Notes under the pieces: model-generated | Database searches by the model: none | What the model was told of the DNA's origin: nothing | What the model saw: the letters and a program-made list of their open reading frames with translations, nothing else | Program-made: the position numbers and the translations under genes | Assembly (NCBI GenBank): GCA_964476565.1 | Contig: CAYZBG010000005.1 | Span: forward strand, 39,806 to 103,805 | Direction: 5' to 3' | DNA: 64,000 bases | From: CAMAXB01 sp964476565 | GTDB taxonomy: Bacteria > Verrucomicrobiota > Verrucomicrobiia > Opitutales > Opitutaceae | Part shown: in pieces, positions 44,185 through 54,487 of the stretch | Layout of the letters: each line of letters starts with the position of its first letter | Position numbering within the stretch: position 1 is the stretch's first letter

Positions 44185-45312
44185 ATGCCCGCCCCCAAGA
44201 TCCTGGTGGTCGATGACCAGCCCATCAACGTCCAGTTGCTCAAGCGAAAGCTGGAACGTGAAAACCTGCAGATTCTGCCCGCCTACTCCGGCCAGGAGGC
44301 GCTGGAAGTGGTCAAGGTCGACAAGCCGGATCTGATCCTGCTCGACGTCATGATGCCCGACATGGATGGCATCGAGGTCTGCCAGCGGCTCCAAGCCAGC
44401 GAGGACACCCGCTCCATTCCGGTGATTTTCATCACCGCCCGCAGCTCCAAGGAGGGCAAGCTGGAGGGGCTGGGCGTCGGCGCCGTGGATTACATCACGA
44501 AGCCCATCGATCTCGATGAAACGCTCGCGCGGGTGCAGACGCAGCTCCGTTTCGTTGCCATCAATCGGGAAATGGTCGATCTGCAGCGCCGGCTGGCCGA
44601 GGCGCGCCGCGCCGCCACGATCGGCGCCGTCACTCAGGGTATCGCCCACAATCTCAACAACCTGCTGGGTGTCGTCATCGGCTACCTCGACCTGATCAAG
44701 GTCGCCCACGACAAACCCGACCAGGTCCTGCGCAATGTCGATCACGTCGAGCAGGCCGTGCAACGCATCGTCTCGATCATCAAGCAGCTGAGCTCGCTCG
44801 TGACCAAGACCCGCCTGCCGTCGCAGAAGTTCAAGCTGTCCCGCCTCCTCTCCGGCGCCATCGAACGCTACCACGACGAGTTCAAGATCAGCCAGCCGGT
44901 CGTGATCGACAATCCCCTCGGCGACCTCGAGGTCGACACCCACGTCGAGGTCATTGAGGACGTCATCAGCAAGGTGCTGATCAACGCGTGGGAGGCCTAC
45001 GAACCGAAGCCGCCCGAGGAGCGGATCATCACGATCCGCACCGCAGTAATCGAGCGTGCCCCCGAGGGGAAGATGGTGCAGATCCGCGTCGAAGATCAGG
45101 GCAAGGGCATCGACCCCGAGATCCGCGATCACATGTTCGAACCCTTCATCAGCAGCAAACACACGGTCGGCGTAGGCATGGGACTGACTGTGGCCCGCCA
45201 TTCCCTGCGCAACATGTGGGGTGACCTCACCCTCGAGGACCGTCCGGGCGGCGGCACCGTCGCCGTCATTGTCCATCCGATTGAACGCCGCAAGAAGAAG
45301 CATGCAGAGTAA
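44185..45312 (+). CDS. Receiver-histidine kinase hybrid (receiver first)
   Basis: 375 residues. Receiver domain at about 4-125 with the phospho-acceptor D54 (LLDVMMPDMDG) and K106. A coiled linker (about 125-148) leads to a histidine kinase with H155 in GIAHNLNNLLG. The N-box is LINAWEAY and the G-boxes are DQGKGI and GVGMGLTVA. There is no membrane segment, so it is a cytoplasmic kinase controlled by phosphorylation of its own receiver. Such proteins act inside phosphorelays. No cognate regulator is adjacent. It overlaps proC by 11 bp, so its role may link to growth or metabolism genes. Confidence 0.9.
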   Translation: MPAPKILVVDDQPINVQLLKRKLERENLQILPAYSGQEALEVVKVDKPDLILLDVMMPDMDGIEVCQRLQASEDTRSIPVIFITARSSKEGKLEGLGVGAVDYITKPIDLDETLARVQTQLRFVAINREMVDLQRRLAEARRAATIGAVTQGIAHNLNNLLGVVIGYLDLIKVAHDKPDQVLRNVDHVEQAVQRIVSIIKQLSSLVTKTRLPSQKFKLSRLLSGAIERYHDEFKISQPVVIDNPLGDLEVDTHVEVIEDVISKVLINAWEAYEPKPPEERIITIRTAVIERAPEGKMVQIRVEDQGKGIDPEIRDHMFEPFISSKHTVGVGMGLTVARHSLRNMWGDLTLEDRPGGGTVAVIVHPIERRKKKHAE

Positions 45313-46111
45313 GATCGCGTTTCTCGGCGCCGGCCGCATGGCCTCCGCCCTTGTCGACGGCCTGCTGGCCAAAGGTACGGTCTCCGCCGGAGCCATCTCC
45401 TGCCTCGGCGGCAAAGGTGCCAGCGCCGCCACTCTCGCCCAGCGCACCGGTATCCGTCTCGCCCCCGATCTCGGATCGCTGCTGCACGATGCCGACGTGG
45501 TGGTCGTGGCATTCAAGCCTCAGCACCTCGCGTCAGCGGATCCCCGCCTGGCCGACCTCACGGAAGGCAAATTGGTGCTGTCGGTCCTCGCCGCCAAGAC
45601 CCTGGCCCGACTGGAACGCACGTTTCCCCGTGCGCGCGGGCTGGTCCGCACCATGCCGAACACCCCGAGCGCCATCGGCGCCGGCATGACCGGCTGGTGT
45701 TCGCTGCGTCCGTTGGCCGAAGCCGACCGCGGCCTCGTCCTCGCTCTGCTGGGCGCGATTGGCAAGGAGGTCGAGATCCCGGAGCGCGACATCGACGCCC
45801 TCATGGCGATCAGCGGCTGCGGGCCGGCCTTCGTTTTCGAGTTCTGCGCGGCCCTCCGTGAAGCCGGCGTCGCCGCCGGACTCGAACGCGGGCTCGCCCA
45901 GACGCTTGCCCTCGAAACCATCCTCGGCTCGGCCCGCCTCATGGCTCGCACCCAGGCTGAACCGGAAGCGTTGCGCAATCAGGTGACGTCTCCCAACGGC
46001 ACCACCTTCGCCGGCCTGCAGCGCATGGAGGCCCGCGATTTTCGCGGCATGATGCGCGAGACCGTGCTCGCTGCCAAGGCTCGCTCCGAAGAGCTCTCCC
46101 GGCAGGAGTGA
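45302..46111 (+). CDS. proC: Pyrroline-5-carboxylate reductase
   Basis: 269 residues from the ATG at 45302. The NADP motif is FLGAGRMASALVDGLL. RTMPNTPSAIGAGMTGWC and the C-terminal signature block SPNGTTFAGLQRMEARDFR follow, with SGCGPAFVFEF between them. All are diagnostic of ProC. It makes proline from pyrroline-5-carboxylate. It starts inside the kinase gene (11-bp overlap), pointing to translational coupling. Confidence 0.95.
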   Translation: MQSKIAFLGAGRMASALVDGLLAKGTVSAGAISCLGGKGASAATLAQRTGIRLAPDLGSLLHDADVVVVAFKPQHLASADPRLADLTEGKLVLSVLAAKTLARLERTFPRARGLVRTMPNTPSAIGAGMTGWCSLRPLAEADRGLVLALLGAIGKEVEIPERDIDALMAISGCGPAFVFEFCAALREAGVAAGLERGLAQTLALETILGSARLMARTQAEPEALRNQVTSPNGTTFAGLQRMEARDFRGMMRETVLAAKARSEELSRQE

Positions 46112-46182
46112 CCGGGATCCGGATCGCCGGACAAAGTTCTGTTTTGCCTTCCGCGGCCGCTTGTCCGGCTAATGTGCGGACG

Positions 46183-47181
46183 ATGAGCAAGCTTGAGGGA
46201 CGTATCCTGGTCACCGGGGGAGCCGGTTTCATTGGCAGCGCCTTGGTTTGGGCGCTCAACCAGCGCGGCCATACCGACATCGTCATCACTGACCTGCTCG
46301 GCTCCGACGAGAAATGGCGTAACCTGGTGCCGCTGAAGTTCAGTGACTACGTGGAAGCGGGTGAGTTCCGCAGCCGACTTGCCGCCGGCGCCGACGCCTT
46401 CGGGCGCTTCTCCACCGTGTTTCACCTCGGCGCCTGTTCGGCCACGACCGAACGCAACGCCTCCTACCTGATCGACAACAATTTTGCCTACACCAAGGAA
46501 CTGGCGGCGTGGGCTCTCGCGCGGGATGCACGGTTCGTCTATGCGTCATCCGCTGCGACCTACGGCGACGGCACGGCAGGAATGGACGATCGTGACCCAC
46601 GCCTCGAACGCCTGCGGCCGCTCAACATGTACGGTTACTCGAAGCACCTGTTTGACGTTTACGCGCAGCGTCAGGGCTTCCTGTCCCGCATCGCCGGCGT
46701 GAAGTACTTCAACGTTTTCGGCCCCAACGAAGACCACAAGGCCGACATGCGTTCGCTGGTACACAAGGCCTTTCAACAGATCCAGACGACCGGGCGGGTC
46801 GGCCTCTTCAAGAGCCACCATCCGGATTACCGGGACGGTGAACAGCGCCGAGACTTTCTCTACGTCAAGGACGCCGTGGAAATGACCCTGCACCTCGCCG
46901 ATGCTGCGCGCGACGCCGGAGGGCTGTTCAACCTGGGCTCAGGCGAGGCGAATACCTGGCTCACGCTGGCCCAAGCCATCTTTGCCGCCTTGGGCCGACC
47001 GCCCGCGATCGATTTCATCGACATGCCGGAAGCGCTGCGGGGCAAGTACCAGTACTACACGAAAGCCGACATCGGAAAACTGAGGTCCACCGGTTACGCC
47101 CGCCCGATGACGGCGCTGACCGAGTCCGTACGCGATTACGTGCAGGGCTACCTGCTTCCGAACAAGCGCCTCGGAGAGTGA
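46183..47181 (+). CDS. rfaD: ADP-L-glycero-D-manno-heptose-6-epimerase
   Basis: 332 residues from the ATG at 46183. It has the NADP Rossmann motif TGGAGFIGSALVWAL. The catalytic pair is Tyr/Lys in NMYGYSKHLFD. Family blocks HLGACSATTERNA, KYFNVFGPNEDHKADMRS and DYRDGEQRRDFLYVKDAV identify HldD/RfaD. It makes L,D-heptose for the lipopolysaccharide inner core, which shows that the organism has an LPS-bearing outer membrane. It ends near a terminator that serves the convergent respiratory operon. Confidence 0.95.
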   Translation: MSKLEGRILVTGGAGFIGSALVWALNQRGHTDIVITDLLGSDEKWRNLVPLKFSDYVEAGEFRSRLAAGADAFGRFSTVFHLGACSATTERNASYLIDNNFAYTKELAAWALARDARFVYASSAATYGDGTAGMDDRDPRLERLRPLNMYGYSKHLFDVYAQRQGFLSRIAGVKYFNVFGPNEDHKADMRSLVHKAFQQIQTTGRVGLFKSHHPDYRDGEQRRDFLYVKDAVEMTLHLADAARDAGGLFNLGSGEANTWLTLAQAIFAALGRPPAIDFIDMPEALRGKYQYYTKADIGKLRSTGYARPMTALTESVRDYVQGYLLPNKRLGE

Positions 47182-47182
47182 C

Positions 47183-47211
47183 AAAAAAAGAGGCAGCCGT
47201 GCGGCTGCCTC
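47183..47211 (-). terminator. Terminator of the act-cco operon
   Basis: On the minus strand GAGGCAGCCG and CGGCTGCCTC form a perfect 10-bp stem with a very short loop, followed by seven T residues (47189-47183). It lies 28 bp after the ccoP stop. Confidence 0.9.
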
Positions 47212-47239
47212 GTGAAATCAAAGTCGTTCGTCGGTTTGG

Positions 47240-47908
47240 TCAGGGCAGCGCGAGCAGCTCCTCGGCCGTCCACGGCGCCGTACGGCCCGCGGCGCCGCCG
47301 GTACGAACCGCAGTCACCTGCTCCGTCGTGATCGGCGCGGCGTTGTTGCCCCACTCCGAGCGGATGTAGGTCAGAACTTCAGCGATGCGCTGATCATTCC
47401 AATTATAGGCGCCACCCTGCCCGAAGGCCGGCATGATGCCATTGTAGGTGTTACCCTTGACCTCGATCGGGCCCTGCAGGCCGTGGAGAAGGATGCGGAT
47501 CAGACGCTCCTCGCTGCCCGTCACCCAGTCGGCACCGGCCAGCGGAGGAAAGGCACCGGGGACACCCAGGCCGTTGGCCTGATGGCAGGCGGCGCAGGCG
47601 GTGTAGTGACGTTTGCCCGCCACCCGAGGATCGATCACGGCCGTCTGAGCTCCCGTTCCCATGGTCTTGGGATCGAATCGCTCGTCGTACACCATCGAGT
47701 CAAAGCCTCCTCGATAGTGCACGAAGTAGATCGAAACGAGGAAGATCATCGTCGAGATGAAGCCGAGCAGGAACAGCGGCATGGGCGCGACGCCCTCCGC
47801 CGGTTCGGCTTTCTCCCGCAGAAGGACGCTGTGAACCTTCTGGATGCTTTCGTCGGAGGCCCCGGCCTGCTCGATGCGGGGATCGTTATTTTTGGGATCG
47901 GCGCTCAT
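47240..47908 (-). CDS. ccoP: cbb3 oxidase subunit CcoP, monohaem form
   Basis: 222 residues. A single membrane helix (about 43-63) is followed by one cytochrome c domain with CAACH (105-109) and a Met ligand in the GIMPAFG block. Classical CcoP carries two c-type haems and is about 300 residues, so this is a shortened version. It passes electrons to the CcoO-CcoN core of the cytochrome oxidase. Its start overlaps ccoO by 4 bp. It is the last gene of the act-cco operon. Confidence 0.85.
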   Translation of the reverse strand: MSADPKNNDPRIEQAGASDESIQKVHSVLLREKAEPAEGVAPMPLFLLGFISTMIFLVSIYFVHYRGGFDSMVYDERFDPKTMGTGAQTAVIDPRVAGKRHYTACAACHQANGLGVPGAFPPLAGADWVTGSEERLIRILLHGLQGPIEVKGNTYNGIMPAFGQGGAYNWNDQRIAEVLTYIRSEWGNNAAPITTEQVTAVRTGGAAGRTAPWTAEELLALP

Positions 47909-48558
47909 TTCGCTTCGCCCTCCTCGGCGGCGGGCTCGACGTAGATGTTCTTGGTCTCGGGGAAGGCGTAAGGATCCTTCAGGCTGATCAGGTAGGCCAC
48001 AAGCGACTCAGCGCGCTCGGTGGGAACGATCTCGTAGCCCTCCGGTGGCGTGTGAGACGCCGGCATCCGCAAAGCCTTCGGCGAAGGCTCACCCACGATC
48101 TTGCGGGTCTCGAACAGGAAGGGGTACGGCGGCATGGTCGACCCGGGCGAGGTGATCGTCGGATCATAGAGGTGGAGGTAGTGCCACGTCGTGTCGGTCA
48201 AACGGGCGCCCACGTTGCGCAGATCCGGTCCCGTGCGCATCGAGCCCAGCAGCACCCGCTTCTCGCGGATGTAGTCGCGGGCCACGCTCTGGCGCTCACC
48301 CCAGCCGCGCTCGATGTCGGCACCAAAACCCGGGCGACGCACCTGCTGCGTGTGGCAGTACATGCAGCCGAGATCCTGGTAAACGAGCTTGCCGCGTTCG
48401 GCGATACCCGGAATCGCTTCGGGGAAGACCTTACCTTCCTCGGGGGAGTAGTAAGGCGTCAGGCTCCCGTAACCAATTTGGTTGGAGAGGACGATGCCGG
48501 TCCAGGAAAACGCCAAGGCACAGAAAATACCGAGGAAAATGAGGGGAGCGCGGTTCAT
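47905..48558 (-). CDS. ccoO: cbb3 oxidase subunit CcoO (FixO)
   Basis: 217 residues with an N-terminal membrane anchor (about 5-25). One haem motif is CMYCHTQQVR (C65, C68, H69), the standard CcoO sequence. The later Met ligand lies in TITSPGSTMPPYPFL. It is the monohaem cytochrome of the cbb3 oxidase on the periplasmic side. It overlaps both neighbours by 4 bp. Confidence 0.93.
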   Translation of the reverse strand: MNRAPLIFLGIFCALAFSWTGIVLSNQIGYGSLTPYYSPEEGKVFPEAIPGIAERGKLVYQDLGCMYCHTQQVRRPGFGADIERGWGERQSVARDYIREKRVLLGSMRTGPDLRNVGARLTDTTWHYLHLYDPTITSPGSTMPPYPFLFETRKIVGEPSPKALRMPASHTPPEGYEIVPTERAESLVAYLISLKDPYAFPETKNIYVEPAAEEGEAK

Positions 48559-50033
48559 CGGACGACCTCCATGGTCGGAGCATTACGGAAGAGGGTCGGA
48601 GCGGTGGCACTCGACTCGCGGGGCTTGAGGAGCATCCACGTGAAGTTCACGGCAAAGGCGATGTGGCCGATCGTGATCAGAATCCCGGCCGCGCTACGAA
48701 TCCACAGATAATCGAGCGTGTTGCGCACGACATCCATGAAGGGGATGTCCGGATTGTTCATCTCCAATCCTTGTTTCACCCCGCCGATGGAGAGCGCGAT
48801 GACGTAGGCCATGACCCCGACCGCGGTGCACCAGAAGTGAGCGCTGATCAGCGTCGCAGACGGCCATTCCTTCAGCAGCAGGCGCGGCATGATGTAGTAC
48901 ATGCTGCCGAACATCACCATGGTGAAGAAGGCGTACATGCCCCAGTGGGAATGTCCCACCGTGTAGTGGGTGAAGTGCGTGACCTCCGACCAGCTGCGGA
49001 TCGACATCGAGGAGCCTTGGAGCGAGGTCAGCGTGTAGGAGACCGCACCAAAGACGATGAAGCGGAGCGTCGGGCTGTACTTAAGGGCCGAGAAGCTGCC
49101 GACCATGGTCATGTGATGGTTGATCGCAGTCACAACCACCGGCACGACCATCATGAAACTGGCCGCAATACCGGCCGACTGGACCCACGCCGGCACCGGA
49201 CCACCGATCAGGTGATGCACGCCCGCCCAGTTGTAGAAGAACGCGAGGGACCAGAATCCAAGCACGGAGAGGTAGTAGCTGTGAATCGGCTTACCCAGGA
49301 CCTTCGGCAGGAAATAATAGACGGCCGCAAGGCCGATGGGCGTGAACCAGAGCCCGAGTACGTTGTGGGCAAACCACCAGTTGACCAGGGCCTGCACCGT
49401 ACCGCGGGCCGGCTCAAAGATCAGCATCATCTGCGCAATCGAGTACAGCCACGGGAACCAGAACAGGGCGGCGAGGATGTACCACTGCGAAACGTAGATG
49501 TGCTCTGACTTGCCGAAACGGAAGGTGATCACTGCCCAGGCGCCGATCAGGGCGTAGGCGACAAACAGCAGCGGCGTCGCGTAGGCCGGCATCTCGAGCC
49601 ACTCGATCGAGGTGGAGTCACCCGCAAGGATGCCGTACACCCCCACGGTCACACCGATGTTCCAAAAAGCGCCGGCAATGAAGAGGAGCGTCGGATGCCG
49701 GAGCACGGAACGGGACAGGCGCGCCATCAGCCAGAAAGCCACCGCGAAGGCCGCATTCACACTCCAGCCGTAGATGACCGTGTTCAGATGGGCCGTGCGG
49801 GCCCGGCCGAAGGTCAGCCACTCGTACTCCGCCAGGAAGCCCGGCGTGTGCATCTTGAACGACGAGATCAGGGCGAACACCGTGCCGATCAGGAGCCAGG
49901 CCACGGCCGAGATCAGGAAGAACAAGGCCGGGGCCTTCGTCGAGGCGTCGATCGCACTGAGCTCGGCCCGCTTCACCAGATCGGGCGAAGCAGACGGGCT
50001 CAAGGAAGCGGCTAAACTGGAGGAAGAAGACAT
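48555..50033 (-). CDS. ccoN: cbb3 oxidase catalytic subunit CcoN
   Basis: 492 residues with about twelve membrane segments. Expected His ligands are visible: H in RTAHLNTVIYGW (low-spin haem b), H in WWFAHNVLGLWF (CuB), the HH pair in AINHHMTMVG (CuB), and the His residues in FTHYTVGHSHWGMYAFF (haem b3 and b). It reduces oxygen to water with high affinity and pumps protons. The order N-O-P is as in other cco operons; CcoQ is missing. Confidence 0.94.
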   Translation of the reverse strand: MSSSSSLAASLSPSASPDLVKRAELSAIDASTKAPALFFLISAVAWLLIGTVFALISSFKMHTPGFLAEYEWLTFGRARTAHLNTVIYGWSVNAAFAVAFWLMARLSRSVLRHPTLLFIAGAFWNIGVTVGVYGILAGDSTSIEWLEMPAYATPLLFVAYALIGAWAVITFRFGKSEHIYVSQWYILAALFWFPWLYSIAQMMLIFEPARGTVQALVNWWFAHNVLGLWFTPIGLAAVYYFLPKVLGKPIHSYYLSVLGFWSLAFFYNWAGVHHLIGGPVPAWVQSAGIAASFMMVVPVVVTAINHHMTMVGSFSALKYSPTLRFIVFGAVSYTLTSLQGSSMSIRSWSEVTHFTHYTVGHSHWGMYAFFTMVMFGSMYYIMPRLLLKEWPSATLISAHFWCTAVGVMAYVIALSIGGVKQGLEMNNPDIPFMDVVRNTLDYLWIRSAAGILITIGHIAFAVNFTWMLLKPRESSATAPTLFRNAPTMEVVR

Positions 50034-50069
50034 CGTGGGAAAGGGCTGGGTGCGGGGGATGGGCGGAAC

Positions 50070-50273
50070 TCAGCTCCGGGGCGTGCGGGCTGACTTGCCC
50101 GGGAACGCATCGGAAGGCTGTCCGATCGGCTCTTTATCGTCGAAGATCGAGGCCGCCCCCTTTTCGAAGTTCTTCAGCTGTCCGTTCCGCGAGGCCCAAT
50201 AAAGGCCGTACACGGCAGAGGCGAGGAACAGGAGGGCAACCGGCAAGGCAACGGCGTAAAAGAACCAATCCAT
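50070..50273 (-). CDS. ccoS: cbb3 oxidase maturation protein CcoS-like
   Basis: 67 residues. One N-terminal helix (ALPVALLFLASAVYGLYWA) is followed by SRNGQLKNFEKGAASIFDD. This matches the CcoS pattern of a helix, then GQ, an acidic-aromatic stretch and DD. CcoS is needed to insert cofactors in cbb3 oxidases. It lies 36 bp before ccoN, which supports the call. The similarity is short, so a CcoQ-like role is the alternative. Confidence 0.65.
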   Translation of the reverse strand: MDWFFYAVALPVALLFLASAVYGLYWASRNGQLKNFEKGAASIFDDKEPIGQPSDAFPGKSARTPRS

Positions 50274-50278
50274 GCGGC

Positions 50279-50599
50279 TTATTTCTTGCGCGCGTTGATC
50301 TCGTCAACCGTGAGCTTCATCGCCTGCTCGATCGGCAGAAGGACGACGCCTTGGTCCTTGTTGATCCACGAATAGGTCGTCGTAGCCGTCTGCTCGCGGG
50401 CGCGAACCTCGGCCAAGCGGGCCTTGCGGCCCTCCGGAGTCAGCTTCCACTGCTCCTCCTCCGGAACGTTCACGGCTTGATCCAGCGGGGTCGGCGGGTT
50501 GCGCACGACCTGCAGGATGACGAGAAAGATCGCGAAGACGCCGATGATCGCGAGGACCAACGCCGTCTGGCCTTTGGGTGAGGAGGACGCGTCACTCAT
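50279..50599 (-). CDS. Small membrane-anchored protein of the act-cco operon
   Basis: 106 residues. One helix near the N-terminus (ALVLAIIGVFAIFLVILQVV, about 13-32) is followed by a soluble part with YSWINKDQGVVLLPIEQAMKL. That block resembles small proteins found beside oxidase and alternative complex III genes (YGWVDKEKG-like). It overlaps actF by 8 bp and lies 5 bp before ccoS. It could be an ActG-type accessory subunit or an assembly factor. No catalytic motif is seen. Confidence 0.6.
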   Translation of the reverse strand: MSDASSSPKGQTALVLAIIGVFAIFLVILQVVRNPPTPLDQAVNVPEEEQWKLTPEGRKARLAEVRAREQTATTTYSWINKDQGVVLLPIEQAMKLTVDEINARKK

Positions 50600-51890
50600 G
50601 GTGGGTCAGGGATTCGCCAATACGGGGATCGCGGATGGGGATGAGCTTGGCCGTCGGGAAGCTCTTGAGGTAGGCCCAGACACAGACACCCCCGATGCCG
50701 ATGACGGCCGTCAGGGTCCAGAGCTGATGCACGGCGAGGAAGGGCAAGGGATCGCCGAGCTCATTCTTCTTCGAGGGCCAGACGTTGTAGATGATATCGA
50801 TCAGGAACACCGTCGCGATGAAGAAGGCGATGCGCGGCATCCAGACCTTGCTGAGCTTGATCGGGTAATGGATGAGGGTCAGGAACGGCGCCACGAAATG
50901 GCCGAAGAGCAGGAAGAGACCGACCCATTTCCACTGATTGGGTTGACCGTCGCTGTTGTTGATCTCACGCAGGTTGTACCAGAAGGTTTCCTCGGGAATG
51001 TTCGCGTTCCAGATCAGGAAGTACTGGGAGAAGGTGACGTAGGCCCAGAACACGGTGAACGCGAACATGAGCTGGCCGATGCTGTGAAGGTGGTTGTTGT
51101 TCAGCACCCCCTTGTAATCGCCGCGCAGCCACAGCCAGATCATGATGATCACGCCGGCGGAAAGCGCAGCGCGAACGCAGCCGGCAAAGAACCACACGCC
51201 GTACATCGTCGAGAACCAGTGGTAATCGAGCGACTTCACCCAGAGGATGATGCAGAGCGTGAGGGAGATGGCGGCAAGCGGGAGGCCCATGGCGGCCGTG
51301 ACGCGATTCTTGAAGGTCCACTTCACGTCGCCATCGAGGTCCTGGCTGAAGGACGCCGTGCGCAACCGGGAGGACAGCCACATCCAGATGAGGAATGAGC
51401 CCACCGTGCAGAATAGGAACATGTTCGGGTTCAGCAGGGCCGATTTCTTCACCCAGAGGATGTCCTGGCCGACCGTGCCTTCACCGCCGACCTTCGCGAG
51501 GTCATATGCCGGGTCGAACCACTTCCAAATGATGCTGCTGTCCACGAAGCTCGCAATCAGCAGCGGGACGAAGAGCAGCGCGAGCCACTTGAAGGCGGCC
51601 AAGCCGTGCTCGAACTGACGCCGGATCACCGTCGACCACGAAGCATCAAAAATGTGATGGATCATCACGAGGAACAGCATGCCGAGGGCGATGCCGGTCC
51701 AGAACGTCATGCCGACGAGCCAGGAAACCGCCACTTTTGCGGGGCCCGAGACGAGCAAGCCGACGGCCGTGACGCCGATGCCGGCGAGACCGATGGCAAG
51801 AGCCTTGCCGGCCGCAGGGGCACCGGACGCCACCGCGGGGGCGGCGGCAGGAAGAGAGGTGGCGCGAACAGTCGCAGCGTGAGTGCTCAT
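50592..51890 (-). CDS. actF: Alternative complex III subunit ActF
   Basis: 432 residues with about ten membrane helices. Blocks such as GMLFLVMIHHIFDASWSTVIRRQ and FWAYVTFSQYFLIWNANIPEE are typical of ActF, the second NrfD-like subunit. With ActC it forms the quinol-interacting membrane part of the complex. Its start overlaps the actE stop by 4 bp. The first 25 residues are an Ala-rich extension. Confidence 0.88.
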   Translation of the reverse strand: MSTHAATVRATSLPAAAPAVASGAPAAGKALAIGLAGIGVTAVGLLVSGPAKVAVSWLVGMTFWTGIALGMLFLVMIHHIFDASWSTVIRRQFEHGLAAFKWLALLFVPLLIASFVDSSIIWKWFDPAYDLAKVGGEGTVGQDILWVKKSALLNPNMFLFCTVGSFLIWMWLSSRLRTASFSQDLDGDVKWTFKNRVTAAMGLPLAAISLTLCIILWVKSLDYHWFSTMYGVWFFAGCVRAALSAGVIIMIWLWLRGDYKGVLNNNHLHSIGQLMFAFTVFWAYVTFSQYFLIWNANIPEETFWYNLREINNSDGQPNQWKWVGLFLLFGHFVAPFLTLIHYPIKLSKVWMPRIAFFIATVFLIDIIYNVWPSKKNELGDPLPFLAVHQLWTLTAVIGIGGVCVWAYLKSFPTAKLIPIRDPRIGESLTHHE

Positions 51891-52507
51891 TGGATACCAA
51901 GCTCCGCTTTGTGGGACGGGGGGACATCGGCCGCAGTGCCCGTGTGGGCCCGCTGGAGGGCGCGAACGTAAGCCACGATCGCCCAGCGATCGTTCAGGTC
52001 CAATTTGTCGCCGTAGCCGTACATCGTGTTTTTGCCGTTGGTGATCGTGTTGTAGATCTCACCGTCGGCCTGGTTGCGGATCAGATCGTTGTGGAAGCTG
52101 GCCGCGTTGCCCAAACCGTAGCTGGCCACGATGCCGCGCCCGTCGCCGAGTTGGCCGTGGCACACCGCGCAGTAGATGCCGTAACGTTCCCGGCCGCGCT
52201 CCATGAGCACGTTGTCGACGGTGACGCTAGCCGGAAACCCGCGGGCCCATTGCCCGCTGGCATCCTTGCCGGCGGCGAGGTGGGAATCGGCGCGGAGATC
52301 GCCGCGGGCAACGACGCCCACCGGCAGAGGCCGGTCCGAGCGGCCATCGGCAAAGAAGGCCGAGGAGCTCTGCGGGTTGTAGCGCGGCATGCGATCCATG
52401 TCCGGAAACACTTCCAGCGGAGGCTTGGTGGAGATGGATCCCCGGAAGCCGAGCGCCCCGACGGTCAGGACGACGAGGAAGAAGGTGGCGAGATAGACGT
52501 AGCGCAT
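51887..52507 (-). CDS. actE: Alternative complex III monohaem cytochrome ActE
   Basis: 206 residues. An N-terminal anchor (about 5-20) is followed by PPLEVFPDMDRMPRYNPQ, an ActE hallmark, and one haem motif CAVCH (113-117). The Met ligand is in the TMYGYGDKL region. It is the exit haem that can deliver electrons to the cbb3 oxidase. It lies 3 bp after actD. Confidence 0.9.
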   Translation of the reverse strand: MRYVYLATFFLVVLTVGALGFRGSISTKPPLEVFPDMDRMPRYNPQSSSAFFADGRSDRPLPVGVVARGDLRADSHLAAGKDASGQWARGFPASVTVDNVLMERGRERYGIYCAVCHGQLGDGRGIVASYGLGNAASFHNDLIRNQADGEIYNTITNGKNTMYGYGDKLDLNDRWAIVAYVRALQRAHTGTAADVPPSHKAELGIQ

Positions 52508-52510
52508 GGC

Positions 52511-53044
52511 TCAGGCTTCCATTTCGGTGATGTCCTTGCCGCCGGCCTTTTCGAGCAGGGCCTTGGTGGCGGCGAGGTTGAATTTCGGATCGCGCGCTTC
52601 GATGACGATGAGGAACTTGTCGTCCAGACCGCGCACGATCTTGTCGCTCTTGAGCACCGGGTGATAGTGCATCGGCAGACGGTTGAGGAAGAGCATGCCG
52701 CCGATCGTGGCGAACGCCGTGAACAGGATCGTCAGCTCGTAGGACACCGGAAAGGCGAACATCGGGCTGAAGTAAGGCTTGCCGCCGACGATCAACGGGT
52801 AATCCACGGCGCCGGTCCACCAGATCAGCGACATGCCGGTGGTGAAACCGAGCAGGCCGCCGACGAAGGAGAAACGGGGCACCACCGAGCGGCGCAGGCC
52901 CATGGCCTTGTCGAGCCCGTGGATCGGGAACGGCGTGATGCAGTCCCAGAACTTGTAGCCGGCATCGCGCACCTGTTCTGCGGCGTGGTACACCTCAGGA
53001 ACGGTGTCGAAGGTGGCGATCAGGCCATGTGAGGAAGAGGACAT
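52511..53044 (-). CDS. actD: Alternative complex III subunit ActD (DUF3341)
   Basis: 177 residues. The opening GLIATFDTVPEVYHAAEQVRDAGY, then DCITPFPIHGLDKAMGLRRS, then two membrane helices, is the DUF3341/ActD pattern. It is a structural membrane subunit without cofactors. It lies 12 bp after actC and 3 bp before actE, in the standard act gene order. Confidence 0.92.
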   Translation of the reverse strand: MSSSSHGLIATFDTVPEVYHAAEQVRDAGYKFWDCITPFPIHGLDKAMGLRRSVVPRFSFVGGLLGFTTGMSLIWWTGAVDYPLIVGGKPYFSPMFAFPVSYELTILFTAFATIGGMLFLNRLPMHYHPVLKSDKIVRGLDDKFLIVIEARDPKFNLAATKALLEKAGGKDITEMEA

Positions 53045-53056
53045 GGTCGGAAGGGC

Positions 53057-54486
<1,430 letters not shown>

Positions 54487-54487
<1 letters not shown>

